Origin: Sphingomonas faeni
GTDB taxonomy: Bacteria > Pseudomonadota > Alphaproteobacteria > Sphingomonadales > Sphingomonadaceae
DNA length: 64,000 bases
Reading direction: 5' to 3'
NCBI RefSeq assembly: GCF_030817315.1
Contig: NZ_JAUSZF010000001.1
Location: 3,367,001 to 3,431,000 of the forward strand
Within the stretch, counting starts at the first letter, position 1. Each line of letters opens with the position of its first letter. This document shows positions 44,871 through 53,823 of this stretch, piece by piece. The notes beneath the pieces are model-generated. The model did not search any database. It worked only from the letters and a program-made list of their open reading frames with translations, and was not told the origin of the DNA. The position numbers were made by a program, and so were the translations under genes.

Positions 44871-45288
44871 TTCTGCGTTGATTTCCCTTTGTTGGTCTGG
44901 TTTCTTGGTAGCTATACGAAGAGAAGCCGAGTGACGCGGTGACGAGAGTCCATTTCGGCAGTTCGCAGGTGCCGTTAATCAGCTGCAGGACGCTAGACCA
45001 CAGGTTCCCTGAGGAGAAGATCATCGGGCGGAGAAGTCGAGCGGCTGATGGAGCAGCCCCGACGCCACCAATCGGCCGCATTGCTTACGGGATCCTTAGC
45101 AGCCACCAATTCCATTGCAGCGAACCGGAAGCTATTGCTCCGCGTTCGTTCTCGCCGGTGGTCTCGCTTGGTGGCGGCCGTCGTCGTCGACACGATGAAC
45201 GTTCGTGACGGCGGATCCAATCCGAAGGTGGCTGCATGATCCGTACTGGCCTACTTACCTGCCTGACGGCCCATCTCGGTGACGTGAC
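44871..45288. other. Intergenic, no gene seen
   Basis: This gap lies between the receptor terminator and the exporter. Overlapping short frames on both strands have no family match. It should contain the exporter promoter; none is obvious. Confidence 0.3.
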
Positions 45289-46717
45289 ATGACTTCGGCC
45301 CTCTCATGTCCGGGCGAAGCCGCCGTCGCCCACGCAGCAGGGGTCGGTGAGACCACTGCGAACCCGCGTTGGGTGCTGCTCGCCACGATCATGGCATCGA
45401 GCCTTGCCTTCATCGACGGCTCGGTCGTGAACGTCGCGCTTGCCGCCATCGGCCGATCGTTCGGAGCCGGTTCGTCGTATCTGCAATGGACGGTGAACGC
45501 CTACCTCTTGCTGTTGTCTGCGCTCCTGCTTCTCGGCGGTGCCGCTGGCGATCATTTCGGGCGGCGCAATCTGCTCGTCATCGGAACAGTCCTCTTCGCC
45601 ACGGCATCCATGGCGTGCGCGTTCGCTCCGACCATCGATCTCCTCCTGATGGCGCGCGCTGCGCAAGGCGTCGGGGGGGGCCATGCTCATGCCGAACAGC
45701 CTGGCGGTGCTCGGTGACGCGTTCTCCGGCGAAGAAAGAGGGCGCGCGATCGGAACCTGGGCATCGGTCGGCGCGATCGCCGGCGCAATCGGGCCGCCGC
45801 TCGGCGGGTGGCTCGTGGAGACCGTCGGTTGGCGCGGCATCTTCCTGATAAACGTCCCGGTTGCCGCAGTCGCGGTCCTGCTCGCTCTGCGCTTCGTCAA
45901 GGAGAGCGGTCAGGGTAAGCAGGCCTTGGACTGGTTGGGGGCGGTCCTGGCTACGGCTGCCCTCGGCTCGTTGACATGGGCGCTGACGAGGTGGTCGGCA
46001 GGACACGGCTCCGGGCCGGTCACGCTGCTCACGGCAGTCGCAGGCGCGGCTCTGCTGGTGGTCTTCCTGCTGCACGAGCAGCGACGAGGTGAGCGTGCCA
46101 TGATGCCTCTCTCGATGCTCGCATCGAAGCCGTTCGTCGGGCTCACCGTCGCGACCCTCCTACTGTACGGTGCACTCGGCGGAGTGCTCGTCCTGCTGCC
46201 GTTCATGCTCATATCAGCAGTCGGCTATTCACCCTTCCAGGCAGGACTCGCTCTCCTTCCGCTGCCAGTCGGCATAGGCGTGGCGTCCCGGCTCATGGGG
46301 CGCGTTACCGCGAAGGCGGGGCCTCGGCTTCCGCTGACGATCGGTCCGGTCGTTACTGGCATCGGCTTCGCCTTGCTCGTCCTCGTCGAGCCGGCTGATG
46401 GATACTGGGCGAGCGTTTTCCCCGGGGTGGCGGTGATCGCCCTCGGGATGGCGGGTGCCGTCGCGCCGCTGACCACGGCCGTGCTGTCCTCCGTCGATGC
46501 ACGGCACACCGGCACGGCATCGGGCTTCAACAGTGCGATCGCGCGGACCGGCGGACTGATCGCTACTGCGCTGGTGGGGGCCGTCATGCCTCAAGTCGGT
46601 ACCGCTCTTCTCGATACCTTCCATCACGCGGTGCTGATGTTCGCAGTGATAGCGGTGGCAAGTGGTGTGGCATCATTCCTGACGCTCGGCCCGTCTGCTG
46701 AGGCCAAGACTGGTTAG
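45289..46717 (+). pseudogene. EmrB/QacA-type MFS exporter, split at a G8 run
   Basis: Two frames form one 14-helix drug exporter. The first (45289-45717) has NPRWVLLATIMASSLAFIDGSVVNVAL, YLLLLSALLLLGGAAGDHFGRR and ARAAQGVGG. The second (to 46717) resumes MLMPNSLAVLGDAFSGEERGRAIGTWASVGAIAGAIGPPLGGWL and runs to the end. The break is a run of eight G at 45673-45680; seven would restore GVGGAMLMPNSLAVL, the normal motif C region. Either a real frameshift, a phase-variable tract or a sequencing error. The second part alone, starting at ATG 45683, lacks four helices. Confidence 0.85.
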
Positions 46718-46907
46718 ATGCGAAGCGGCGGCGCGAACCCTCTCATCGCGGCCGCAGCCTGGTTATCGCTCGGCGCCGGTGGAAGGTCGCTCGGGGGCGC
46801 AGCGCGTATCCTAGTCGTGCAGATAACGGGAAGTTGAACCCCGGAATGGCTTGTGCCGACGATCCGCAGGGGCCACGGCGCCACCTTACCCAACGGAGTT
46901 CTGCGAC

Positions 46908-47177
46908 ATGGCAAGCAACCTGAAGATCGACCAGGACAGCCTCATCGACAATGATCGCGAGCGTCAGGTCGAGTTCACCGCGGAGGTCGACGGAGACGAC
47001 CGCGACTTCGCGGTGAAGTACGCTGTTCTGAAGGAGCTCAGCGGCGACGAACCGGAGAACGACGCGTTGGAATTGTTCGAGCGATTCAGCGACGAGATCG
47101 TGGATGTCTGCGTCGAGGCAACCGTGTCCCGGCCGTCCGCCAGCCTGATCGTCATCTCCGAGGGCGATCTGGAATAG
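46908..47177 (+). CDS. DUF1488-like small protein
   Basis: The 89-residue acidic protein has VEFTAEVDGDDRDFAVKYAVLKELSGDEPENDALELFERFSDEIVDVC, like DUF1488 proteins: short alpha/beta, often beside stress genes and without a known role. CGGAG lies nine bases before ATG 46908; the longer frame from 46851 overlaps that site and is rejected. Stands alone, converging on the HEPN gene. Confidence 0.6.
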   Translation: MASNLKIDQDSLIDNDRERQVEFTAEVDGDDRDFAVKYAVLKELSGDEPENDALELFERFSDEIVDVCVEATVSRPSASLIVISEGDLE

Positions 47178-47263
47178 TCGAATGTCCTCGCGACGGTCGG
47201 GCTCGGCCGTCGGTGAGGGCGATCACCGTTGCCGCGCATGCGCGCCTTGCCACGATGAACTGG

Positions 47264-48853
47264 TCAATGATCCAGTTCGGCCTGTCGTCTCCACGCCCCG
47301 TCATCGGTCATCTGCTCCGACAGGCGCTGCACCACGCAGATCAGCTCGACCACGCGGACGGCGTCGACCGTGCGCACGTGCATGGTCGGTCTGCGCGCCG
47401 CGATCAGCTTCTGCATGTCATGATCGAACTCGGCGCGGTTGATGAAGACCTCGCCGAACACCTCGTCCCAGTTCTGCTTGGCGAGGATAAGCCCAGCCAG
47501 ATCCCCCAGTTCGACGAAGTTGAGCAACGGTGCGAAAGCCTCCCGGCGCTCCATCGCGGCTCTGCGGATGCCCTTCGCCTTGCCAAGCAGATTGGAAGCG
47601 CGGAGCTTGAACCAGTCGTCGCCGAACCGCTCCTCCAGCTTTCGCGTCACATAGGCTCGCAGCTCGATTTCGAAGCGTTCGAGGATGGCATAGGTGTCCT
47701 TGCGCGTCCCTCGCGAACGTATCGTCATCGAGACTTCGCCGAACGTCACGACCGCAACGGCATTCGATTCCGAGCACATGCCGGTCGCGAGACCGCTTTC
47801 GATCATGACCTCCAGCGCCACGCCCGGCGTGGCAACGATCAACCCGTCGTCGACATCCGCATCACGGTACATGCGCTTGCGCACCCGTGCGTCGCGCCAG
47901 TAGTCCTCGGGAAGATCCGGTCGGGTCCGCCACTCTCCGAAAAGCGACTGATAAGCATCGAGGCGTAGATCGCTGCGCAGGCTGAACGTCTCGCCGATAC
48001 CGGCGATCACCGACATCTTGAGCCGGGTCGAAGCGAGGTCGGCTTCGAGCCGCGCGCTGAGGCCGAGCGTCGCGCTCATCCTGGCCTGGTCGATTGCCGC
48101 CTTCCCGTTGAACGCTCCCAGCACGGACGCCTTGATGTCGCCGATCGCCGCACCGACTCCGCTGCTGAAGAGGCGCGTGACGCTGGACGCGTCGGCCGCA
48201 CCGAGGACGCTCGCCCACTGCCCGGTACGGGAGATGTCGCCGAACGGACCCGCCAAGGTCGCGAGCATGGCCTTCTGCGCATCACGATGCTGCTGCTCGA
48301 ACTTGGCGAACGTCTCGGCCGCCCCGCCGAGGGGATGCATCGCCTCTTCGAGCTGCCGTTGTGCGTGCTGAACGGCACCGGCAAGACCCGGATCGATCGT
48401 CACGGGCTGCATGCCGCGGATGGCTGCGATGATTTTCGGATCGATCCCGATTGAGAAGGCGCCACCGATTTCCCCCAGAGCCTCCTGCTGAGCAAGAAAA
48501 GGCCGGATCATGGCCAGCTTCTCAGCATCGCCCAGCGGCGGCTCCAACGCATTCTGAATGGCGGACATCTTGGCTGCGGTAGCCGCATGATCGGCAAACG
48601 AGCCGAACTGGCCTGCAAGCTGACCAGCGGACGATCGGGCGTAGTCCCGCGCGAGCTTGGCCGCCGAGCCGTCGAGATGGTCGCGTGCCAGGTTCAGCGA
48701 CAGCGAATCCACGTGCTTCTGCACGGATTGGGCTGTGGCCAAGCTCTCGCCGCGCAAGAACTCCTCCGCCGCCGTCAGCGGTTCGCCGCGCGCGATCCTG
48801 GAGAGCTCGTCCTGCGGAAGCCTGCCGCTCGTTGATTCTTCGAAGTCCGTCAT
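47264..48853 (-). CDS. Large protein with Swt1-like HEPN domain
   Basis: This is a 529-residue soluble protein. Residues 1-310 are mostly helical with repeated alanine-rich heptads. From about 385 the C-terminus reads KDTYAILERFEIELRAYVTRKLEERFGDDWF, LLNFVELGDLAGLILAKQNWDEVFGEVF and AARRPTMHVRTVD, matching the Swt1-like HEPN domain; Arg487-Arg488...His492 is the Rx3-4H nuclease-type motif. HEPN proteins are often RNases in toxin or phage-defence systems, but some bind only nucleotides. No partner antitoxin or transferase is adjacent. The long N-terminal region is of unknown function and could be a sensor. The gene has its own leader. Confidence 0.72.
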   Translation of the reverse strand: MTDFEESTSGRLPQDELSRIARGEPLTAAEEFLRGESLATAQSVQKHVDSLSLNLARDHLDGSAAKLARDYARSSAGQLAGQFGSFADHAATAAKMSAIQNALEPPLGDAEKLAMIRPFLAQQEALGEIGGAFSIGIDPKIIAAIRGMQPVTIDPGLAGAVQHAQRQLEEAMHPLGGAAETFAKFEQQHRDAQKAMLATLAGPFGDISRTGQWASVLGAADASSVTRLFSSGVGAAIGDIKASVLGAFNGKAAIDQARMSATLGLSARLEADLASTRLKMSVIAGIGETFSLRSDLRLDAYQSLFGEWRTRPDLPEDYWRDARVRKRMYRDADVDDGLIVATPGVALEVMIESGLATGMCSESNAVAVVTFGEVSMTIRSRGTRKDTYAILERFEIELRAYVTRKLEERFGDDWFKLRASNLLGKAKGIRRAAMERREAFAPLLNFVELGDLAGLILAKQNWDEVFGEVFINRAEFDHDMQKLIAARRPTMHVRTVDAVRVVELICVVQRLSEQMTDDGAWRRQAELDH

Positions 48854-49342
48854 TGATCGCGTCCCGTCATGCTCGGGCCATAGCCTGCGTCTTACCGCGT
48901 CGCAGTGGAAATCGCGATCGGCGGCAGGGCATGCTTGCCGCCCCGCGTCGGCTCCGCGTCGGCTCCGCCCGGCAACTCGGGTATCGTCGCTGCCTCTTTC
49001 TGTCGCTAGCGGTTCCTTCGGTCACTTTTTACAAGACAGGAATGTAGGCACCTATACGTCGCCCCGCGCAAGCTGTTGATAATGCTATGTCGGATCAGCG
49101 TAGTGCGCCCAATCTATGACTTAGGATCACCTTTGTGCGTGATCCTGAAGTGCAATTTTCGATTTACCGAGGGGAGGCGGAGCAGACTACCTGCCAAGGG
49201 ACAGCTTCCCGTCTAAGTTGCTGAGAAGTCGGGATGTTCTCCCGTTCCACGCACAGGCGTTCCCACATTTGGTCCCTCTTGCGGTTTCGATTGGTGGCGA
49301 ACGCGAGCGAGCGTTTGCGAACGCCGATCGTGGAAGAGATGA
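48854..49342. other. Intergenic, divergent
   Basis: This 489-bp gap between the HEPN gene (minus) and a small gene (plus) holds both promoters. CGCGTCGGCTC is tandemly duplicated near 48952-48973. I see no other gene or terminator. Confidence 0.35.
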
Positions 49343-49528
49343 ATGACCCCCGCCGAAACCTACCGCGCGAACGCAGCCGCCCAGCGCGAAGCCGCTCAGA
49401 AAACGACGCTCGCCAATCGGCGGGAGATGCACGAGCGGTCAGCCGCGACCTGGGAGTCGATGGCAGACGCGACGGAAGACACTGCAGCGCGGGCGGTCGT
49501 GAATGCTGCCGCCAAGGCAGGGCGCTAA
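49343..49528 (+). CDS. Small helical protein
   Basis: The 61-residue alanine-rich protein reads ETYRANAAAQREAAQKTTLANRREMHERSAATWESMADATEDTAARAV. I recognise this ANAxAQREAA-x-T-x-L-x-NRRxMHERSA pattern from unnamed sphingomonad proteins. GGAAGAG lies before a pair of start codons; ATG 49343 is in the right frame. Probably cytoplasmic; function unknown. Confidence 0.65.
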   Translation: MTPAETYRANAAAQREAAQKTTLANRREMHERSAATWESMADATEDTAARAVVNAAAKAGR

Positions 49529-49641
49529 GGCCGAGTTTCGACACTTAGCCCATCGGCATGGTGTTCGGTATCGGTGGTACGTCATTGCGCGTGTGCACAT
49601 GATTGCCCATGATCGACCAGCACGGGCACATCGGGGGCGCA

Positions 49642-49893
49642 ATGGCCGAAGATTACTGGCGCCAAAACGCCGAACTAAACCGCGAACCGGGGGGAATGGC
49701 TCTCGCTCCTGACCCGCCTATCTGGATTGAGGGCGGTAGGGTTGCGGCTGGTAGCCTCAGCGCGATGTTGGACCTATGGGCCCGACTCCCGGCATCGCAT
49801 CAGCGTCATCACACGATCAGTATTTCGGGTGGCTCACTGAACGAAACGGCGATTCGCGGCTTACTGGAGCAGCCCCGGTACGTGGTAGGTTGA
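49642..49893 (+). CDS. Hypothetical protein
   Basis: The 83-residue product starts at ATG 49642 after GGGGGCG; an in-frame start at 49609 is possible. The protein (AEDYWRQNAELNREPGG, WIEGGRVAAGSLSAMLDLW, HHTISISGGSLNETAIRGLLEQP) is compact with no family I know. It ends 22 bp before the next gene, so the two may be co-transcribed. Confidence 0.5.
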   Translation: MAEDYWRQNAELNREPGGMALAPDPPIWIEGGRVAAGSLSAMLDLWARLPASHQRHHTISISGGSLNETAIRGLLEQPRYVVG

Positions 49894-49915
49894 TGCTGTT
49901 CCTAAACGGCCTCCG

Positions 49916-50665
49916 ATGAACCTTACAGCCTACGTTGGTGCTCCCGTAGCGCAGGTTGAGCGTGGCTGGTTCTACGATTACCAGACGTTCATCGGCGCCA
50001 TGATCGCGCTGATTGCAGCTCTAATCGCAGCGGAAATAGCTCGCCGGCAGTTGAAGGCCGCGCGGGAGCAGATCGCCGAGGCCAGGCGCCAGGCTGATCT
50101 TGATCGAGCGGGGCGGCTACGAGCGGCCCGGGCATCGTTCCCAGCGGTGTTGAGCGCGATATGCGACTATGCCGACGCGACTGCTCGCGCGCTGTACGGC
50201 GCATGGCCAGCAGTTGCCCGTCTTTATCCGAACGACGTCGATGAGGCGCAGGACTATCGGATCACGGCCGCGATCCCACCTTTCCCCGTTGGTACTTTGG
50301 ATGCCCTCGAGCGCGTGGTTGAGCTCACGTCAGCGGAAGATGTAGCCGATCGGATCGAAAGCCTGCTGCGCGAAGCCCAGGTCCTTGGAGCTCGGACCCG
50401 CAAGCTTGAAACCGGCGACAATCTTACGGTTGGGCATCTGTCGGCGTACATTCTTCAAGCTGCCTCCATTTACGCTCGAGCGGAATCGCTGTTCGAATAC
50501 GCGCGGCGTCAGCGGGACGGGCTTGCGGTAGAGCCTTTGTGGGCCCGCGTCTTTGTGGCGCTATCAATGTTCGACATTCACGAGGAACAGGTTTTGGCGA
50601 TGGCGAGGAGGGAGCGCGATCGTGGCGATCCGCCTGGAGAGGCAGAAACGCTGCCCGTTTACTGA
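49916..50665 (+). CDS. Single-pass membrane protein, hypothetical
   Basis: The 249-residue protein has one N-terminal transmembrane helix (FIGAMIALIAALIAAEIA, about 25-43) followed directly by a coiled coil (RRQLKAAREQIAEARRQADLDRAGRLRAARA), then a helical domain of unknown type (about 80-235) with AEDVADRIESLLREAQVLG and VGHLSAYILQAASIYARAESLFEYA. Similar TM-plus-coil proteins occur in phage islands. No function can be assigned. Confidence 0.6.
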   Translation: MNLTAYVGAPVAQVERGWFYDYQTFIGAMIALIAALIAAEIARRQLKAAREQIAEARRQADLDRAGRLRAARASFPAVLSAICDYADATARALYGAWPAVARLYPNDVDEAQDYRITAAIPPFPVGTLDALERVVELTSAEDVADRIESLLREAQVLGARTRKLETGDNLTVGHLSAYILQAASIYARAESLFEYARRQRDGLAVEPLWARVFVALSMFDIHEEQVLAMARRERDRGDPPGEAETLPVY

Positions 50666-50994
50666 GCTTTACCGTCGCGCTGCCTTTGCAGGGCATGATC
50701 ATGCAAAGATCGACCCTAGCGTAGCTTCGAGCAGTGGTGTCGTACACTGCGACCGTTCCGTTTTCGTGCTGCAAGTGTTCGCCGTGGAACGTCGGGTTGT
50801 CGACTCACTAACGAAACGCTAACCCGGAAATATTCGGGCGAGTCCCTGAACGCAGAAACCGCCCACGGGAGGGACCCCGAAAGCGGTTTCTGGTTATCGC
50901 AACAGCCTTCAGGGGGCCGATGCTTTGGTATTCCGTGCGGCTACAAAACCCGTGCAGGTTGGTCAAGGTCTCCTGGATATAAGGATACCTTTAT
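50666..50994. other. Intergenic, leader of dinD-like gene
   Basis: The region contains a 10-bp perfect inverted repeat at 50853-50892 (listed) and no gene. No alphaproteobacterial LexA box (GTTC-N7-GTTC) lies within 130 bp of the dinD-like start; a near-match GTTCCGTTTTCGTGC is at 50755. Confidence 0.4.
50853..50892 (+). terminator. CAGAAACCGC hairpin
   Basis: CAGAAACCGC (50853-50862) pairs perfectly with GCGGTTTCTG (50883-50892) over a 20-base loop. It probably ends the transcript of the upstream genes. Confidence 0.5.
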
Positions 50995-52494
50995 ATGACT
51001 GTACCTCAACGAACTGCCGCTAGCGAAAATTCACTGCCCAGTATCGATACGATGATCGACCGGTTCGAAGCGGCTGGCCATGATGACGGCCACGGCGACA
51101 AATGCTGGCATGCTCGGGATTTGGCAGTGCTGCTGGGGTATAAGCGCTGGGAAACGTTTCCTGACGTCCTGGCAAAGGCAAAGGCTGCAGCCAGAGTCAG
51201 CGGTCACGATCCTCAAAACCATTTTCGGGACGTGACGAAAATGGTCTCGGTTGGGTCGGGGGCTGAGAGGCCGATCGCCGATGTCGCGTTGTCCCGGTAT
51301 GCAGCCTACCTGACTGCGCAGAACGCCGATGCTCGAAAGCATCCGGTTGCCATCGCTCAGACCTACTTTGCAATTCAGACTCGGCGCCAAGAGCTAACGG
51401 ATCAGAATGGTCCCGATTTTTCTACGCTATCGGACGTTCAGCAGCGCCTCTACCTTCGAAACCAAGTTATGCAGGAGAACAAGCGGCTTGCCAGCACTGC
51501 CAAGGGTGCAGGCGTAGACGGTAGCGGCTTCGGGAAATTCCAAAACAGGGGCTACCAAGGTCTGTATGGGGGAAGGGGGGCCGACGATATTCGAGAGTAC
51601 AAGGCCTTACCAAAGCAGGCGAAGATCCTGGATCACATGGGGCCAACCGAGTTGGCAGCTAACTTGTTTCGTATCACCCAGACGGAAGAGAAGCTGCGGA
51701 GTAATGGCATCAAGCAGGCCTGGGCAGCTTGCGAAGCTCACTTTGAGGTCGGCAAGAAAGTCCGTCAGACAATGCGGGAATTGAGCGGAATTCTTCCCGA
51801 AGATCTTCCAGTCGAAGAGGATGTCAAGAAGATCGCTTCGGCCGAGCGGCGTGCTCAACGTCGCCTTCCTCCCGCGCCGGCACTTGCTCTAGTTGCTCAG
51901 CCCGAGCCAGTTCCGGAGCATACAATTGTCGCGATCGATCTGAAGGCCGATCTGTGGAAGTATGCGTTGCTGATAATGTCAGTTCAGCCAGGGCAAGCGA
52001 TCACCACCACGGACTTAATCGCTGAGCTTCCAAAATACATTCGCATAGACGAGCAGCAAGCCGAGCCGAATTCCAGTAGGAAAGACAGCCGGTTCTCTCA
52101 GCTCGTTCGGAACCTCAAATCGCATAAATCGTCATCGACGAATTTCATATCTCGGGGCTTTGCAGAGGACACGCCGGGTGGTTTTGAAATAACCGACCGC
52201 GGGTTGCAGTTCGTGCAGACATACTTCGGCGACCCTAAACCGTCATCTATCGAAGAGCGCTACGAACGGGACCAATATGAATGGGTGGCCAGATCCGTAG
52301 GGCTTACCTCCGGAGAACTGGCAGAGCTTGAGTGGGACCTCGAGCCCATCGAAGGGGATGGAATCCGGTACGGTTACATGGTCGTATTTGCGGAAAACTC
52401 CGACCGCCGCCTTCTCGACAAAATTCGGGGCCTAGGCCAGGGGTACACTGTTCAGGTGGGCTTCCCACCGGAAGACGATGAGTCTCCGCTATGA
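50995..52494 (+). CDS. DinD-like protein with extra C-terminal domains
   Basis: The 499-residue protein is built from DinD plus about 220 extra residues. Residues 20-275 match DNA-damage-inducible protein D: BRO-N-like CWHARDLAVLLGYKRWETF, YFAIQTRRQELTDQ, LYLRNQVMQENKRLASTAKGAGV, GYQGLYGG, LDHMGPTELAANLFRITQTEEKL. Escherichia DinD is 274 residues and inhibits RecA. Here a linker (290-310) leads to a winged-helix-like region (about 318-405, AITTTDLIAELPKYI, SRFSQLVRNLKSH, GFEITDRGLQF) and a final alpha/beta piece (435-499). The extension suggests DNA targeting or a second activity. Regulation by LexA is expected but its box is not visible. Confidence 0.85.
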   Translation: MTVPQRTAASENSLPSIDTMIDRFEAAGHDDGHGDKCWHARDLAVLLGYKRWETFPDVLAKAKAAARVSGHDPQNHFRDVTKMVSVGSGAERPIADVALSRYAAYLTAQNADARKHPVAIAQTYFAIQTRRQELTDQNGPDFSTLSDVQQRLYLRNQVMQENKRLASTAKGAGVDGSGFGKFQNRGYQGLYGGRGADDIREYKALPKQAKILDHMGPTELAANLFRITQTEEKLRSNGIKQAWAACEAHFEVGKKVRQTMRELSGILPEDLPVEEDVKKIASAERRAQRRLPPAPALALVAQPEPVPEHTIVAIDLKADLWKYALLIMSVQPGQAITTTDLIAELPKYIRIDEQQAEPNSSRKDSRFSQLVRNLKSHKSSSTNFISRGFAEDTPGGFEITDRGLQFVQTYFGDPKPSSIEERYERDQYEWVARSVGLTSGELAELEWDLEPIEGDGIRYGYMVVFAENSDRRLLDKIRGLGQGYTVQVGFPPEDDESPL

Positions 52495-52509
52495 CGTCTG
52501 CAGCTATCC

Positions 52510-53115
52510 TCACGACACAAACATTGCCTCAACGATCGCCTGCATAAGCACTCCACGCGGCACGGGAACGCTGACCGAGGTGTAGCCTTGGTTGGCCGCC
52601 CGTCTCGTCCCGTACAGCCCGATCCACTGCCGGCCGTGCTGCCGCCACGCGCGCTGCAGCGCAGGGACAGGCAGCAGCACGCAGGTCGCTGCCGGCGCAT
52701 AGGCATAAGCGATGAAGTCGCAGGCCAGCGGCTTCTGCACCCATCCCGGCGATCGCCGCGTCTCGTCCGACCAGCGCTCGAGCAGCACGTCGGGCCAGTC
52801 CTGTGTTCGGATCTTCTCGTCGACCGTGAATGTCCGCCCGCAGGCTAGCGTCAGTAGCCGATCGATTCCGCCCCGCTGCGCCCAGCCGTCGTCCGACACC
52901 GCGACCGCGGACATCAGTGTCGGGAAGGCGCGGCGGTATATCGGTATCCACCAGTCGGACCCGTACTCCGCGGACAGGTCGAGGCTTTCCTGGAACCTAT
53001 GAACACGCGCCAAACCCGCCGACCGGGTTCTGCGGGCAACGGGCTGGTGTTGTAGCGGTCGGGGCGATGCCGCCGGCCAGAGTGCGGTGCTATTCGTATG
53101 CTTGCTCCCGTTCAT
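52510..53115 (-). CDS. Putative PD-(D/E)XK-like protein
   Basis: This is the last gene of the minus-strand operon. The conserved part starts near residue 40 (FQESLDLSAEYGSDWWIPIYRRAFP) and contains GGIDRLLTLACGRTFTVDEKIR, reminiscent of a D-x(n)-(D/E)-x-K nuclease core, then GWVQKPLACDFIAYAYAP and LLPVPALQRAWRQHG. I have seen similar proteins in phage islands, but the nuclease call is weak. The start is uncertain: ATG 53115 overlaps the upstream gene by 26 bases; a TTG nearer the conserved part is possible. Confidence 0.5.
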   Translation of the reverse strand: MNGSKHTNSTALWPAASPRPLQHQPVARRTRSAGLARVHRFQESLDLSAEYGSDWWIPIYRRAFPTLMSAVAVSDDGWAQRGGIDRLLTLACGRTFTVDEKIRTQDWPDVLLERWSDETRRSPGWVQKPLACDFIAYAYAPAATCVLLPVPALQRAWRQHGRQWIGLYGTRRAANQGYTSVSVPVPRGVLMQAIVEAMFVS

Positions 53116-53365
53116 GATCGTGGCCGTCCTCGTCGTCTTCGCGAAGGTGTTCGAGGTCCGGATCGCCGTCGATGTCGTCCACGCGGTCGATCATGCGCAT
53201 GGTGAGCTGCGCAAGTTCAGCACGGGGCAACGACGGGATTGCAGCGAACAGCCTCGCCGGCGAGGCCACATCGTTCGGTCGTGCCCATGGCCGGTTGCGT
53301 GTTCGCATCCAGGGTCGCGCAGTCCGCCGCACAGGCGAACATGTGATCGAAACTTGCCCCATCAC
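53090..53365 (-). CDS. Small acidic-tailed protein
   Basis: The product is up to 91 residues, GTG/ATG start at 53365/53362 overlapping the upstream stop (GTGA). The core RLFAAIPSLPRAELAQLTMRMIDRVDDIDGDPDLE and the acidic tail DDEDGHDHERE recall small sphingomonad proteins ending in DxxDGDPDLE. An internal ATG at 53308 would give 72 residues. Unknown function; operon membership suggests a shared role with its neighbours. Confidence 0.5.
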   Translation of the reverse strand: MMGQVSITCSPVRRTARPWMRTRNRPWARPNDVASPARLFAAIPSLPRAELAQLTMRMIDRVDDIDGDPDLEHLREDDEDGHDHEREQAYE

Positions 53366-53577
53366 CGTGCGCTCCCCGCGCGTGACGCAGCCGGCGAAAC
53401 AATCTCCCGGGCGAGAACCAACGCCTTACGCTGCAGTCTACGCCCCTGCCGTAGCTTTGCTACGAACTGGGCATCGCCAAGGGTTTCGCGGCTAAACCGT
53501 GTCTCGGTGATGCGATGTCTCCGACAATGGCGCCGAACGAACAGCAACATGCGGGTCGTCGATACTATCTTGGTCAT
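53362..53577 (-). CDS. Small basic protein
   Basis: The 71-residue protein (MTKIVSTTRMLLFVRRHCRRHRITETRFSRETLGDAQFVAKLRQGRRL) has a short HTH-like RITETRFSRETLGDAQFVAKL that recalls tiny DNA-binding proteins in sphingomonads. Its ATG overlaps the upstream TGA (ATGA) and its stop overlaps the next start, so it is coupled on both sides. May bind DNA. Confidence 0.6.
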   Translation of the reverse strand: MTKIVSTTRMLLFVRRHCRRHRITETRFSRETLGDAQFVAKLRQGRRLQRKALVLAREIVSPAASRAGSAR

Positions 53578-53822
53578 GCGAGTTCCCCATTCTGGCGCCG
53601 CTCAATGGTGAGCCGCACCGCATCTTGTCGCTCCGGATAACCGACGACCTGCGCCATGACGTCGGTCAGTTCGTCGGCGGGGCATTCAGCAACGACGAGC
53701 CAGAGCTTGCGATCGGACGCGAGGGCGTAGCCGCCACCGATCTGCACGAGTGAGTGCAGCCAGCGTGCCGGGTTGAACGTGGAATAAGCCGTGGCCTCTT
53801 CCTGGATCGATTGGGTTGTCAT
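53574..53822 (-). CDS. Hypothetical small protein
   Basis: The 82-residue product (TTQSIQEEATAYSTFNPARWLHSLVQIGGGYALASDRKLWLVV, ADELTDVMAQVVGYPERQDAVRLTIERRQ) starts at ATG 53822 one base after the previous stop, with GGAGG nine bases upstream. Compact alpha/beta; no family recognised. Ends with an ATGA overlap to the next gene. Confidence 0.6.
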   Translation of the reverse strand: MTTQSIQEEATAYSTFNPARWLHSLVQIGGGYALASDRKLWLVVAECPADELTDVMAQVVGYPERQDAVRLTIERRQNGELA

Positions 53823-53823
53823 G

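Noticed and set aside
50755..50769. LexA-like box GTTC-N7-GTGC before the dinD-like gene
   Set aside because: The second half-site has a mismatch and the distance to the start is about 230 bp.
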